A stretch of 64,000 nucleotides of DNA, taken from Comamonadaceae bacterium (lineage in GTDB: Bacteria; Pseudomonadota; Gammaproteobacteria; Burkholderiales; Burkholderiaceae_C). The notes under the pieces are model-generated. The model was not told the DNA's origin. It ran no database searches and was given only the letters and a program-made list of their open reading frames with translations. Numbering within the stretch: the first letter of the stretch is position 1; the number at the start of each line of letters is the position of its first letter. Below, piece by piece: positions 23,554-32,961 of this stretch. Made by a program: the position numbers and the translations under genes. The stretch is taken from assembly GCA_947456305.1 (NCBI GenBank), contig CANGPN010000012.1, forward strand, positions 1 through 64,000, in the 5' to 3' direction.

Positions 23554-24417
23554 ATGCTTGTAGCCATGATTAGCATTCACACCTCACCCCCTTTCACGCT
23601 GGCCGGTGTCATGGGTTGGCCGATTTCACACTCGCGTTCACCGGTCATCCATGGTCACTGGTTGGCAGAACTCGGCCTGCGCGGCGCCTATGTGCCGCTG
23701 GCTGTGAATCCGTCCCGCTTGAGCGAAGCCCTTAACGGCTTGTCGGCACTGGGCTTTGCCGGTTGCAACCTGACCTTGCCGCACAAAATTGACGCTCTGG
23801 CCTGTATTCATCAGTTAGATGATGTAGCCCGGCAAATCGGTGCAGTCAACACCGTGGTAGTGAATGCCGACGGCAGTTTGCGCGGCACAAACACCGACGC
23901 GTTTGGCTATATATACAGTTTGCGCGAGGCTCAGCCCGCGTGGCGAGCCGACCAAGGCGCTGCCGTGGTGCTGGGTGCAGGCGGCGCGGCGCGTGCCGTG
24001 GTCTGGGCGCTGGCCGACGCCGGTGTGAAAGAGATTCGTTTGCTCAACCGCAGCTTGGACAAAGCGCAGGCCTTGGCAACCGAGTTCGGCGCACCGGTCA
24101 CAGCTTTGAGTTGGGATGAGCGCCACCATGCATTGGCAGATGCAGGCTTGCTGGTCAACACCACCACACAAGGCATGCAAGGCCAGCCTGCGCTGGATAT
24201 TGATTTATCGGCGCTGCCTTTGCATGCACTGGTCTCAGATATTGTCTATACGCCGTTGCAAACCGATTTGCTGCTGCGCGCCGCTGCGCGCGGCCATCCG
24301 GTGGCTAACGGTCTGGGTATGTTATTGCACCAGGCACGGCCCGGATTTCAAGCCTGGTTTGGTGTCATGCCCGAGGTAACGCCCACCTTGTGGCAAAAGG
24401 TATTGGCGACTTTCTAA
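23554..24417 (+). CDS. aroE: Shikimate dehydrogenase
   Basis: A 287-residue NADP-dependent shikimate dehydrogenase of aromatic amino acid synthesis. The substrate site has GWPISHSRSPVIH and NLTLPHKIDAL with catalytic Lys. The Rossmann loop is VLGAGGAARAVVWAL, and LNRSLDKAQAL and NTTTQGMQGQPALDID are typical. The C-terminus has VYTPLQTDLL and NGLGMLLHQARPGFQAWFG. ATG at 23566 is another possible start. Ends 3 bp from the convergent soxA. Confidence 0.95.
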   Translation: MLVAMISIHTSPPFTLAGVMGWPISHSRSPVIHGHWLAELGLRGAYVPLAVNPSRLSEALNGLSALGFAGCNLTLPHKIDALACIHQLDDVARQIGAVNTVVVNADGSLRGTNTDAFGYIYSLREAQPAWRADQGAAVVLGAGGAARAVVWALADAGVKEIRLLNRSLDKAQALATEFGAPVTALSWDERHHALADAGLLVNTTTQGMQGQPALDIDLSALPLHALVSDIVYTPLQTDLLLRAAARGHPVANGLGMLLHQARPGFQAWFGVMPEVTPTLWQKVLATF

Positions 24418-24420
24418 AGC

Positions 24421-25212
24421 CTATTTGCGTACGGAAGGTACTTCAATATTCAGGCCTTGCGCCCGCCACATCAGGTAAAGGCTGATGTCGCGCATCACGC
24501 CATGGCCCCAAGGCGGCACTTCGGCGCGAACGCCGTTGTAACAAAAACGCAATCGCCGTTCCAATGAAGCCAACCGCTGCCATTCGATGCGGTAAGCAGG
24601 GTAAGCGTTGGGCTGGCCCTGGCTGAGCCGGTCGGTGTAGAGCTTGATGCCGTAGCGCTGGTCATGGCACTGGGTGCACGACATGTTCATTTGCCCTTGG
24701 CGGGTCATGAAGATTTTCTGGCCGTTTTCAAAATGGCTTTTGGCTTTGCCTTCGATATCCGCCTGTATGGGCATGCCATTGGAGGCTGAGGTCACAAACA
24801 AGCTGACCGCCAGCAATTCATCAGATTCCAGCGGCCAGTCTGCGGCTTTTTGTTGTTTGGTGCGGCAGTTGCGTATGCGGTCTTCCAGGTTGAGCAGCTT
24901 GCCGCTGGGTTTGTCGATGGCCGGATAGCGCGCGGCCACGCCTTTCATGCCGCTATTGATTTCACCGTGGCAGCTCTCACAACTTTTGTCGGATTTACCA
25001 GCCGCCTGGCTCCACAATTTTGTGCCCTTGTCCATATAGGGCAGAGCCGGGTTGGCAAAGTCGTCGGCTTGTAATTCCAGAATTTCCGGCCCGGTAAATG
25101 CCAGGCCGGATTGCACCTTGTCCAGCGGCAGCAAGCGTTGTTGCGCCATGGCCTGACCCAGACCTGAAACAGCCGCAAGCAGCAAAGCAGCAGTCAGGTA
25201 CTGTTTGCTCAT
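24421..25212 (-). CDS. soxA: Sulfur-oxidation cytochrome SoxA
   Basis: A 263-residue exported cytochrome c; a signal peptide runs to about AMAQQ. There are two haem motifs, CESCHG and CTQCHD, and the Cys in RRLRFCYNGVRAEVPPWG matches the active-site Cys-persulfide haem ligand of SoxA. With SoxX it couples thiosulfate to the SoxYZ carrier. Started at ATG 25212, which gives a clean signal peptide; an earlier ATG at 25254 overlaps soxZ. Last gene of the soxXYZA series. Confidence 0.92.
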   Translation of the reverse strand: MSKQYLTAALLLAAVSGLGQAMAQQRLLPLDKVQSGLAFTGPEILELQADDFANPALPYMDKGTKLWSQAAGKSDKSCESCHGEINSGMKGVAARYPAIDKPSGKLLNLEDRIRNCRTKQQKAADWPLESDELLAVSLFVTSASNGMPIQADIEGKAKSHFENGQKIFMTRQGQMNMSCTQCHDQRYGIKLYTDRLSQGQPNAYPAYRIEWQRLASLERRLRFCYNGVRAEVPPWGHGVMRDISLYLMWRAQGLNIEVPSVRK

Positions 25213-25253
25213 GGCGTGGCGCAACTGTGAAGGCAGAAAACAAAAACGTGGCA

Positions 25254-25604
25254 TCAGGATTTAGGGGCGGAAGATTGGTTGGCCGGAATGACCACCAGGT
25301 TGTGACGTAACTCGCCGATATAGCCTTTGTCGTCGACCCAGCGGAAATACAACTCGCCCGAGGTGGTGGCGCGCAAATAAAACTCGAACAAGGGGTTGGC
25401 CGCTGTGCCGGTGGTGGGTTCGACGCGGAACACTTCTTTGTCGTGGTACATGCATTGCAAATGGCGAATCACATTGCGCTTGACCAGCACGCCTTCGAGG
25501 TTGCGCAAAAAACCGCTGTCCATGGGGTGCTGCACCAGCAGACGCAGCTTGAACACATCGCCTTCGACGATGCGCGGGGGGACTTGTAAACGGGCAGCAG
25601 TCAT
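25254..25604 (-). CDS. soxZ: Sulfur carrier partner SoxZ
   Basis: A 116-residue immunoglobulin-like protein that forms the SoxYZ carrier. Typical segments are VPPRIVEGDVFKLRLLVQHP, MDSGFLRNLEG and FEFYLRATTSGELYFRWVDD. It starts 3 bp after soxY. No signal peptide, as usual: it would be exported with SoxY by the Tat system. Confidence 0.92.
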   Translation of the reverse strand: MTAARLQVPPRIVEGDVFKLRLLVQHPMDSGFLRNLEGVLVKRNVIRHLQCMYHDKEVFRVEPTTGTAANPLFEFYLRATTSGELYFRWVDDKGYIGELRHNLVVIPANQSSAPKS

Positions 25605-25607
25605 GGT

Positions 25608-26114
25608 TTAACCGTTGTCCACACAGGCGGCTTCAGTCACCGACACCTGGCGCGACGCATAGCGGAAATTGCCGTCAGACATCCGCGCCAGCGCCACCAC
25701 CATTTGCGTGCCGGACAAACGCACTCGCATGCTGAGTTCGGCGCGGCCGTTCCAGGGCCCGAGCACAAACATGGCCATCAGCGGCGCCGGGTTGAGTTGT
25801 GACAACAGATAGACATGGGTGACATGAGACTCCTCGGTCATCGGGCTGTCGACTTTTAAACTCAGTGGCACCAAGTGACCGTTGTCTGCCAACAGGGGCA
25901 GCGACAAGCTGATGCCTTCGTTTTTCAATTGCTGGCGCACCACATAAGGCGTCACCATTTCGTCGAAAGTGCGCAAGCGCGCGTCACTCAGGTCTTGCAC
26001 CCGGCCGAGCACCGACATGTCCTGGGCTTGGGACAAGCCTGAGAAACCGGCCCACAAGCCTGCCGTGCTCAGGCTGAAGCGTCGGAGCCAGTCACGGCGA
26101 GACAGTAAGTACAT
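25608..26114 (-). CDS. soxY: Sulfur carrier SoxY with atypical C-terminus
   Basis: A 168-residue protein with an N-terminal twin-arginine-like signal (LLSRRDWLRRFSLSTAGLW). The body (VTPYVVRQQLKNEGISLSLP, SHVTHVYLLSQLNPAPLMAM, GTQMVVALARMSDGNFRYAS) is SoxY-like. The usual C-terminal swinging arm GGCGG is absent: the protein ends TEAACVDNG, keeping one Cys three residues before the end. That Cys may still carry sulfur, but the flexible glycines are lost. The 5' end touches the soxX stop. Confidence 0.85.
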   Translation of the reverse strand: MYLLSRRDWLRRFSLSTAGLWAGFSGLSQAQDMSVLGRVQDLSDARLRTFDEMVTPYVVRQQLKNEGISLSLPLLADNGHLVPLSLKVDSPMTEESHVTHVYLLSQLNPAPLMAMFVLGPWNGRAELSMRVRLSGTQMVVALARMSDGNFRYASRQVSVTEAACVDNG

Positions 26115-26527
26115 CAGGGTCCTTTGGTAGCGTCGAGCAAATAGGCCACGATATCTTCAAGGCCTTGCTCGGTGAGTACGGTTTTGCCAATCTGCGGCTT
26201 GGCGACATTATGGAGACCTTTGGTGCTGAAGTAGGCCGGCATGAAAGTCTGGGGGTTTACCGCTCTCCAGTCGGCGATGCGCTGGCGGATTTGATCGGCG
26301 GTCATGCGCTGGCTCAGGCCACCAAGGTTCGGCCCCATGTCGCCGCCTTCTTTCATGCCGGGGATTTTGTGGCACAGCACGCAACCGGTTTCCTGTCGGC
26401 TGATCAAAAGTTTGCGTCCGCGCTCGACATTGGCAGTGGCCGCAGACTTGGTCGGCGGCATGCTGTTTTCTGCGGCCCACGCATGGGCTGCCAACAGGGC
26501 TGCCGCACACACAATCCAGTGTTTCAT
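26114..26527 (-). CDS. soxX: Cytochrome SoxX
   Basis: A 137-residue exported monohaem cytochrome c, starting at ATG 26527 after trimming a longer frame. The signal peptide ends near AWAAE. The haem motif is CVLCHK, and a likely distal Met lies in PQTFMPAYF. ERGRKLLISRQETGCVLCHK and AYLLDATKGP are typical of SoxX. The start overlaps the stop of the molybdenum hydroxylase gene by 4 bp (ATGA), so the two are translationally coupled. Confidence 0.9.
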   Translation of the reverse strand: MKHWIVCAAALLAAHAWAAENSMPPTKSAATANVERGRKLLISRQETGCVLCHKIPGMKEGGDMGPNLGGLSQRMTADQIRQRIADWRAVNPQTFMPAYFSTKGLHNVAKPQIGKTVLTEQGLEDIVAYLLDATKGP

Positions 26528-28680
26528 GCTTTCACCAAAGTCAAGCCATGGTTTTTCAATGGCAGCGAACGTATGCGCTTGCCGGTGGCGGCGAACAGCG
26601 CATTGCCCAACGCAGGTGCCAGTGGCGCTTGCGTGGGCTCGCCGACACCGCCCCAAAAACCGCCGGTCGGTGCGATCACGGTTTCCACCTTGGGCATTTC
26701 ATTCATGCGCATCATGTGGTAGTCGTGGAAATTGGATTGTTCGACACGACCGTCTTTGACCGTCATTTCGCCCCAGAAGATGGCGGACAAACCATGCACC
26801 ACACTGCCTTGCAATTGCGCTTGTATGTTGTCGGGGTTGACCGCATAACCCGGGTCAATGCCGATGACGACACGGTGGATTTTCACTTCGCCGCGCGCAC
26901 TGACCGAGACTTCGCACACGCAAGCGGTCCAACTGCCGTAACCGTCGACACCGGCAATGCCCCGGTGCACGCCGGCGGGCAGCGGTTTGTCCCAGTCAGC
27001 GGCTTTGGCCACGGCCATCAACATGCTGCGGTCGCGGTTGGCTTTCTCGTTGTTCGGCAGCAATGACAAGCGGTAAGCCAGCGGGTCTTGGCCTGCGGCA
27101 TGGGCCAGTTCATCCAAAAAGCATTCACGCACAAACGGGTTTTGCGAATGCCCGACGGTGCGCCAAAAACCCACCGGCACGTGGGTGCTGCGCATGGCAA
27201 AGTCAACCAGCGTGTTGGGTATGGCGTAAGGGTGGTCGGGGAAGCAAGCCACGGCCTGGTTGTCAACACCGTTTTGCAGCGGCATGCGCAGCAGTTGAGA
27301 AAAAATGGATGGCGCACTGACGCGCACATGCAAGGCCTGCGGTTTGCCGCTTGTATCCACGGCGGCACGCATGCGCACCAGGCTGGCCGGGCGGTACAAG
27401 TCGTGCTGCATGTCTTCTTCGCGGCTCCACATCAGCTTCACCGGTTTACCCGGCAACTGCATGGCAATGGCGACGGCTTGGCGGGTGAAGTCTTGCGGGC
27501 TTTTGCGACCCAGTCCACCACCCATTTGCATGGCAAACACGCGCACATTTTCTTGCGGCACCTCGGCGGTGGAGGCAGCCGCAGTCAAGGTGGATTCCGG
27601 ATTTTGGGTGGAGGCCCAAATGTCGACTTTGTCGCCATTGAGCAAAGCAGTGCACACCATAGGTTCCATGGTGGCATGTGCCAGATACGGTGTGTAGTAA
27701 TCGGCCTCGATCACTTTGGATGCGGTTTTAAGAGCAGCCAGCGTGTCGCCGTCATTGCGGGCGATGGCCACTTCTTTTTCGTTCAAGCCGTCGCGGTAGT
27801 ACTGCATCAGGCTGGCGCTGTTGACGCTGCCGTGTTTGCCGTTGTCCCAATCAATGGCCACATCGCGCAAAGCTTCTTTGGCACGCCACCAGTTGTCGGC
27901 CACCACGGCGACAAACTCGCCCAGGTTGATGACTTTGACAATGCCGCGTCGGCTGTCCACTTTGCTGCTGTCAATGGCGGTGGCCTTGCCGCCGAACACT
28001 GGCGACTGCGCAATGGCGGCATGCAGCATGCCGGGCAATTGCACGTCCACGCCATAACGGATTTTTCCGGTGACGATGTCGGTGATGTCTACGCGCGGTA
28101 TCGGCTTGCCTGCCAGCGTCCAGGTTTTCGGGTCCTTCAGGGGAATGTCTTTGGGTGGTGTCAGCTTGGCGGCATCGGCGGCCAGTTGGCCGTAGCTGAG
28201 CTTCTTGCTGCTGGCGCTGTGAACCACTTGGCCCAGGCTTGCTTTGCATTCAGCAACCGGCACGCCCCAGCGTTGTGCGGCGGCTTCAACCAGCATGATG
28301 CGGGCGGCTGCACCGGCTTTGCGCAAATAGTCTTGCGACATGCGTATGGTGCGGCTGCCGACGCTGGCCATGTCGCCATACACACGCTGGCGGCTGAGGT
28401 TGTCATGCGCGGGCACATCGACCACGCGCACTTGTTTCCAGTCGGCTTCCAGTTCTTCGGCGATCAACATGGGTGCCGAGGTGCGGCTGCCTTGGCCCAT
28501 TTCGGTACGCGCATAGCGAATGACGATGGACTCGTCGCTGTGAATCTCTATCCATGCGTTGACTTCGGCATGTGCGTTGGCCAATGCGGCATCCGGCCAG
28601 ACAAAACCCAGACTCAGCGCCGCAGCGGCGCTGCTACTCACTTGCAAAAATTGGCGGCGATTCAGGGCGTTGCTGCTCAT
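26524..28680 (-). CDS. Molybdopterin-binding subunit of an IorB-type aldehyde/isoquinoline oxidoreductase
   Basis: A 718-residue protein of the xanthine oxidase family with a Tat signal ([20 protein letters not shown]), as in periplasmic IorB/aldehyde dehydrogenases. [48 protein letters not shown] and the C-terminal [20 protein letters not shown], with the catalytic Glu region, are typical. It works with the 2Fe-2S subunit encoded immediately upstream (4-bp overlap). Electrons normally leave by a cytochrome c; here the downstream coupled genes are soxXYZA. The substrate cannot be told from sequence. Confidence 0.88.
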   Translation of the reverse strand: MSSNALNRRQFLQVSSSAAAALSLGFVWPDAALANAHAEVNAWIEIHSDESIVIRYARTEMGQGSRTSAPMLIAEELEADWKQVRVVDVPAHDNLSRQRVYGDMASVGSRTIRMSQDYLRKAGAAARIMLVEAAAQRWGVPVAECKASLGQVVHSASSKKLSYGQLAADAAKLTPPKDIPLKDPKTWTLAGKPIPRVDITDIVTGKIRYGVDVQLPGMLHAAIAQSPVFGGKATAIDSSKVDSRRGIVKVINLGEFVAVVADNWWRAKEALRDVAIDWDNGKHGSVNSASLMQYYRDGLNEKEVAIARNDGDTLAALKTASKVIEADYYTPYLAHATMEPMVCTALLNGDKVDIWASTQNPESTLTAAASTAEVPQENVRVFAMQMGGGLGRKSPQDFTRQAVAIAMQLPGKPVKLMWSREEDMQHDLYRPASLVRMRAAVDTSGKPQALHVRVSAPSIFSQLLRMPLQNGVDNQAVACFPDHPYAIPNTLVDFAMRSTHVPVGFWRTVGHSQNPFVRECFLDELAHAAGQDPLAYRLSLLPNNEKANRDRSMLMAVAKAADWDKPLPAGVHRGIAGVDGYGSWTACVCEVSVSARGEVKIHRVVIGIDPGYAVNPDNIQAQLQGSVVHGLSAIFWGEMTVKDGRVEQSNFHDYHMMRMNEMPKVETVIAPTGGFWGGVGEPTQAPLAPALGNALFAATGKRIRSLPLKNHGLTLVKA

Positions 28681-29138
28681 GATTGACCTCCGGCTTGACG
28701 CGCGGCAGCGTGTATGGCGGTGCGCATGCGTGCATAGGTGCCACAGCGGCAAATATTGGTCATGGCCGCGTCTATGTCTTGGTCGGTGGGCTGGGGTTTT
28801 TTCTTCAGCAAAGCCACGGTCGCCAGCATTTGGCCGCCTTGGCAATAACCGCATTGCGGCACCTGATGGTCAATCCAAGCCTGTTGCACCGCATGCAATT
28901 TGCCTTTGTCGGCCAGGCCTTCGATGCTGATGACTTGCTGGCCGTCAGCCGATGAAACGGGGTAACTGCAAGAGCGCACCGGCTCGCCGTTCAGCAGCAC
29001 GGTGCAAGCGCCGCATTGGGCGATGCCGCAACCGTATTTCGGACCTTTGATGTCGAGTTCATCACGCAGTGCCCACAGCAGCGGCATTTCCGGTTCGACA
29101 TCCAGCGTGTGGTTTTGACCATTGACGTTGAGTTTCAT
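28677..29138 (-). CDS. 2Fe-2S subunit of IorA type
   Basis: A 153-residue protein with the plant-type ferredoxin site [21 protein letters not shown] and the second cluster site CGYCQGGQ ... CRCGTY, typical of the small subunit of xanthine-oxidase-family hydroxylases. It passes electrons from the molybdopterin subunit. It precedes that gene with a 4-bp overlap. Confidence 0.92.
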   Translation of the reverse strand: MKLNVNGQNHTLDVEPEMPLLWALRDELDIKGPKYGCGIAQCGACTVLLNGEPVRSCSYPVSSADGQQVISIEGLADKGKLHAVQQAWIDHQVPQCGYCQGGQMLATVALLKKKPQPTDQDIDAAMTNICRCGTYARMRTAIHAAARQAGGQS

Positions 29139-29150
29139 GGTATGGCTTTC

Positions 29151-30086
29151 TTAAAAAAGGTAACGCTTGAGTGCGTCTGCACACACAGCCACACCGGTAT
29201 GGGCTTCGCGCATGACGCGACCCATGGTGATGAAGCCGTGAATCTGGCGTTCAAAGCAAATGTATTCAGCGCTGCCACCGGCGGCGGACAAGGCGTCGGC
29301 GTACAAGCGGCCTTCGTCGCGCAGTGGATCAAAGCCTGCTGTCAGCACCAAGGCAGGCGGCAGACCGGCGTGTGACTCGGCTTTCAAAGGCGAGGCGCGC
29401 CAGTCGTGGGCCAGATCGCGTGTTGGCAGGTAATGGTCCATGAACCAATCCATGATTTCTGCGGTGAGCGCATAGCCTTCGCCGTTGTCGCGGTAACTTT
29501 GTGTGTCCGGGTACATCAGCGTGGCCGGGTAAATCAGCAATTGAAACGCAGGTTGATGTTCGCCGCCGCGTGCGCCCAGACAAACGGCTGCGGCCAGGTT
29601 GCCACCGGCGCTGTCGCCGCCGACGGCAATCCGTTTGGCATCCACATGCAAACTGTGGGCATGCGTAGCCAGCCATTGAAAGGCCGCTTGTGCATCGTCG
29701 TAAGCGGCAGGGAACACATGCTCGGGCGCGAGGCGGTAGTCCACGGAGAACACGGCGCATCCGCTGGCCACGCACAACTGGCGGCACAGCACATCATGGG
29801 TGTCAATGTCGCCAATCACCCAGCCGCCACCGTGGTAATACATCAGTGCAGGCAGCACAGCGTTGGCAGCAACGCCTTGGGGGAGGAATTCGCGGATTTT
29901 GATTTGAGCCCCGTGCAAAGCCACCAGGTGATCGTGGCAGTGCGACACCGCAGGCGGGTCGGGTTGGGTAAAGCCTTTGCGCATCAAATAGGCTTGGCGG
30001 GCTTCGACGGGTGATTGCGCATTGAGCGCCGGAATGCCGCGTTCAATCATCAGTCGCAGCAGGGTTTGGGCTTGGGGGTCTAGCAT
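29151..30086 (-). CDS. Alpha/beta hydrolase (HSL/acetyl esterase family)
   Basis: A 311-residue esterase of the hormone-sensitive lipase group. The oxyanion-hole motif is MYYHGGGWVIGD at about 82-93, the nucleophile Ser is in VGGDSAGGNLAAAV, the acid in DPLRDEGRLYAD and the His in QIHGFITMG. Lies 12 bp upstream of the iorA-like gene in the same operon, so it may release the alcohol or aldehyde that the hydroxylase then oxidises. Confidence 0.9.
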   Translation of the reverse strand: MLDPQAQTLLRLMIERGIPALNAQSPVEARQAYLMRKGFTQPDPPAVSHCHDHLVALHGAQIKIREFLPQGVAANAVLPALMYYHGGGWVIGDIDTHDVLCRQLCVASGCAVFSVDYRLAPEHVFPAAYDDAQAAFQWLATHAHSLHVDAKRIAVGGDSAGGNLAAAVCLGARGGEHQPAFQLLIYPATLMYPDTQSYRDNGEGYALTAEIMDWFMDHYLPTRDLAHDWRASPLKAESHAGLPPALVLTAGFDPLRDEGRLYADALSAAGGSAEYICFERQIHGFITMGRVMREAHTGVAVCADALKRYLF

Positions 30087-30113
30087 GGTCTTATCCGCTG
30101 AAAGTTCAAAAGT

Positions 30114-30938
30114 TCATGATGCTTGTGTCACCGGTGCATAAGCACCCGTGTGTTGTTGCAGCCATTGTTGCGACAAGGTATCGGGGTGGTGTGAGGGATG
30201 AAACCCGGGCTTGAAATAGTCGCGCCATAGGCTATAGCCCTCACGGAACAAGCCCCCTTTGGCAAACAAATGTTGCCAAGCGCTGGCCCATGTGGACAGT
30301 TTGAACAAGCTGCCGTCATGCCACAGGTTGTTGACCGTTTGGCGCAGCAAATCGGTGAGGAAAAACCAAGTGACACGCCGCATCCATCGCAACCGCCATT
30401 CTTCACTGCCGCCCAAGGCTTGGTAAATGTCAAACGCCGTGCAGCGGTGTTCTGACTCTTCGCTGGCATGCCACAGCCACAAGGTTTTTAAACGCGGGTC
30501 GGCATGTTGAAAAAAATCTTCATTCGACAACAACCAGTGGGCGAAAACTGCGGTGTAGTGTTCAGTGGCAGCGGTGGCGGCGACTGCATGCCGTATGTCC
30601 ATTTGCTGGAGTATGGCGATGCGTTTGGCCGCGCGTTGTTCCCAGTGGTTGACCATGCCTTGGCTGAGCAAATGTTGGTTGTACAAGGCGTGCAGTCGGC
30701 GGTGCGTGGCTTCCTGTCCGATAAACCCTTTGACATCGCTCTTAAACAAGTCCTGTTGTTCTGCCGGTAATTGCTTGAGGCCTTCGCGCACGCTGTCCAG
30801 AAAAAACTGTTCACCTGCCGGAAAGCTCAGCGACAAGGCATTCATGAACGCGGAAGTAAAGGCATCGCCGCCGTTCCAGCGCAGCGCAAACGGCACATTC
30901 AAATCGACCAATAATTGACGGATGACAGGCGGTTTCAT
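30114..30938 (-). CDS. Predicted metal-dependent hydrolase (PF10118 type)
   Basis: A 274-residue helical protein. The metal-ligand pattern FIGQEATHRRLHALYN, TAATEHYTAVFAHWLL, and HASEESEHRCTAFDIYQALG is that of the YbgI-unrelated Metal_hydrol family, a ferritin-like di-metal fold. Function unknown; members often lie near lipid or detoxification genes. Likely co-transcribed with the esterase downstream. Confidence 0.75.
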   Translation of the reverse strand: MKPPVIRQLLVDLNVPFALRWNGGDAFTSAFMNALSLSFPAGEQFFLDSVREGLKQLPAEQQDLFKSDVKGFIGQEATHRRLHALYNQHLLSQGMVNHWEQRAAKRIAILQQMDIRHAVAATAATEHYTAVFAHWLLSNEDFFQHADPRLKTLWLWHASEESEHRCTAFDIYQALGGSEEWRLRWMRRVTWFFLTDLLRQTVNNLWHDGSLFKLSTWASAWQHLFAKGGLFREGYSLWRDYFKPGFHPSHHPDTLSQQWLQQHTGAYAPVTQAS

Positions 30939-30945
30939 GGCGAGT

Positions 30946-31401
30946 TCAGGGAGGGAGTTGACAAGGGCCGCTGATGTAAAACTTCAGTTTTTTGCCATAG
31001 CGTTGAACATCTTTGATGGCCTTGATGTTCACCGGTTCACGGTTGATTTTGATTTCAGACTCTTCCATGGTTTGCAGGTTTTTGCGTTTAACCCACATAC
31101 TGGTTTTGGAGGTGAGGTCCATGCCTTCAAATTCGGGTGTTCTGAGGGTATTGACAAAAAAATTGTAAAGCTTGGGGCCGTCTATGCGTATATATAAATG
31201 GTCGCCGATGGAAGTGATGTCCACCTTGACCGAGGCCGGTTCTATGGTGATTTTGTCCATCTCGGGAAACGAGCCTTGAACATCACAAGTCAGTGTGTAG
31301 GCCAGCGCTGAAGGGCTGAACACTATGTAAGCGGCCAGACCCAGAAAAGCGTGGCGGATAAACGGCCGCGCCTGTGAAGCAATGGAGTACAACAAATGCA
31401 T
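30946..31401 (-). CDS. Exported hypothetical protein
   Basis: A 151-residue protein with a signal peptide (AFLGLAAYIVFSPSALA) and a small beta-rich mature part containing two Cys (LTCDVQG near the mature N-terminus and SGPCQLPP at the end) that could form a disulfide. No family recognised. It ends 7 bp before the metal-hydrolase gene, so it probably heads that operon. Confidence 0.65.
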   Translation of the reverse strand: MHLLYSIASQARPFIRHAFLGLAAYIVFSPSALAYTLTCDVQGSFPEMDKITIEPASVKVDITSIGDHLYIRIDGPKLYNFFVNTLRTPEFEGMDLTSKTSMWVKRKNLQTMEESEIKINREPVNIKAIKDVQRYGKKLKFYISGPCQLPP

Positions 31402-31527
31402 AACAGCCTTTCAATGCCTTGATCATCGCATGATCAGCCAGTATGGGTACTTATCAGGAAGCAAGTCAGGATCGGGCACTTGGTTATTATTCGTTATCCT
31501 AATTTCAATGCTTTCAAGGGGCTGGCT

Positions 31528-32061
31528 GTGGCTGTGATACCTAAACCTTTCCGACTATTACCCGTGGTGCTGGCGGCCAGTTTGGCCGCAACGCCTTGGA
31601 CTGCAGGTGCTTTTGACGCAGGCAAGATGGAAGACTTTAAAACCACCAACGTTTGCAAATACTGCGATCTGACCGATGCCCCGTTGGGCGGGCGCGATAT
31701 GCGCGGCGCCGATTTTCAAAATGCCAATCTGTCCGGTGCGTTGTTGGCCAAGGCTAATATGGGCGAGCGCCCGATGGAAAAACGCACGCTGGTCACTAAC
31801 TTCGAAGACGCCAACCTGCGCCGCACCGATTTAAGTGGTGCCAATCTGCATATGGCCAATTTCACCAACGCTTATTTGCGCGATGCCAATTTGAGCGGTG
31901 CCGACCTCAGTGATGCGGTGTTACTCAATGCAAATATGAAAGGCGCAGTGCTTGCAGGCACCAATCTCAAAGGCGCAAAGATGGACGGCGCCAAACTAGA
32001 CGATGCGAAATTCTGCAAAACTGTCATGCCTGACGGCGCAGTGAATGACAGCGGGTGTTGA
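31528..32061 (+). CDS. Exported pentapeptide-repeat protein
   Basis: About 177 residues. The start is taken as GTG 31528, with AAGGGG 6 nt upstream; an upstream TTG at 31480 is less likely. A signal peptide ends near TAGAFD. Then come pentapeptide repeats A(D/N)LxG (GADFQNANLSGALLAKANMG, DANLRRTDLSGANLHMANFT, DANLSGADLSDAVLL), forming a right-handed quadrilateral beta-helix. A CxxC (VCKYCDLTDA) precedes the repeats. No partner identified. Confidence 0.82.
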   Translation: MAVIPKPFRLLPVVLAASLAATPWTAGAFDAGKMEDFKTTNVCKYCDLTDAPLGGRDMRGADFQNANLSGALLAKANMGERPMEKRTLVTNFEDANLRRTDLSGANLHMANFTNAYLRDANLSGADLSDAVLLNANMKGAVLAGTNLKGAKMDGAKLDDAKFCKTVMPDGAVNDSGC

Positions 32062-32141
32062 GAACCCTTTGAACCCTGTCAGCCGGCGGTTTTGAGCAGC
32101 CGAAGCCGAAAGCGCTTCAGACTTTCATGCAGCGGCGGCAC

Positions 32142-32903
32142 TCAGGAAGCATCCTCGCCGGGTATAGCCGCTTCACGCAGTTTGACCGGTTTGGCCCGGG
32201 GCTTGCGGAAGCGGATATTCAGTAATTCGACGCTGAACGAAAAGGCCATGGCGAAGTAAACATAGCCTTTGGGTACGTGGTGTCCGAAGCCCTCGGCCAC
32301 CAGCACCACGCCGACCACCACCAAAAAGCTCAGGGCCAACATTTTGATGGACGGGTGCGCGTCGACGAATTCGCCGATGGAGCGGGCGAACAACATCATC
32401 AATCCGAGTGAAACAACCACCGCAGTGATCATGATGCGTACATCGTCGACCATGCCGACGGCGGTGATGATGGAGTCCAGCGAAAACACCAGATCGATGA
32501 CGATGATTTGGGCAATGGTGGCACTCAGACTGACCTTGGGTTTGACATTAGCGGCATGACCTTCCTCATCGCCTTCCAGTGAATGGTGAATTTCACCGGT
32601 ACTCTTCCAGATTAAAAACAAGCCGCCTGCCAGCAAGATCAGGTCGCGGCCGGAGAAGGCCTGATCCATCACGTTGAACAAAGGTTCAACCAGTCCGATG
32701 ATGAATGACAGCAGCATGAGCAAGGCAATACGCAAAAACATGGCCATGAACAAGCCTATGCGGCGAGCCGTTTCTTGTTGCTCACGAGGAAGTTTGCTTA
32801 CCAGAATGGATATGAAAATGATGTTGTCAATGCCGAGCACGAGTTCGAGCAAGGTCAGGGTGGCAAGCGCCATCCACATATGCGGGTCAGTCAATAATTC
32901 CAT
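32142..32903 (-). CDS. TerC family membrane protein
   Basis: A 253-residue integral membrane protein. LTLLELVLGIDNIIFISILV and VIDLVFSLDSIITAVGMVDD are the two conserved acidic-residue helices of TerC/Alx-type proteins, now linked to manganese or calcium export. Seven or so helices are visible, including LSFLVVVGVVLVAEGFGHHV. Monocistronic by position. Confidence 0.9.
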   Translation of the reverse strand: MELLTDPHMWMALATLTLLELVLGIDNIIFISILVSKLPREQQETARRIGLFMAMFLRIALLMLLSFIIGLVEPLFNVMDQAFSGRDLILLAGGLFLIWKSTGEIHHSLEGDEEGHAANVKPKVSLSATIAQIIVIDLVFSLDSIITAVGMVDDVRIMITAVVVSLGLMMLFARSIGEFVDAHPSIKMLALSFLVVVGVVLVAEGFGHHVPKGYVYFAMAFSFSVELLNIRFRKPRAKPVKLREAAIPGEDAS

Positions 32904-32961
32904 TGCGTTTTATTTTGTATTCAAAATAGGAACTGTAGCCCATGGCTTTCAAACCTTGGGG

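Noticed and set aside
27088-28686. Long plus-strand open frame of 532 codons
   Set aside because: It is antisense to the molybdopterin subunit gene, which has clear family motifs and a Tat signal; the plus-strand translation has no recognisable domain.
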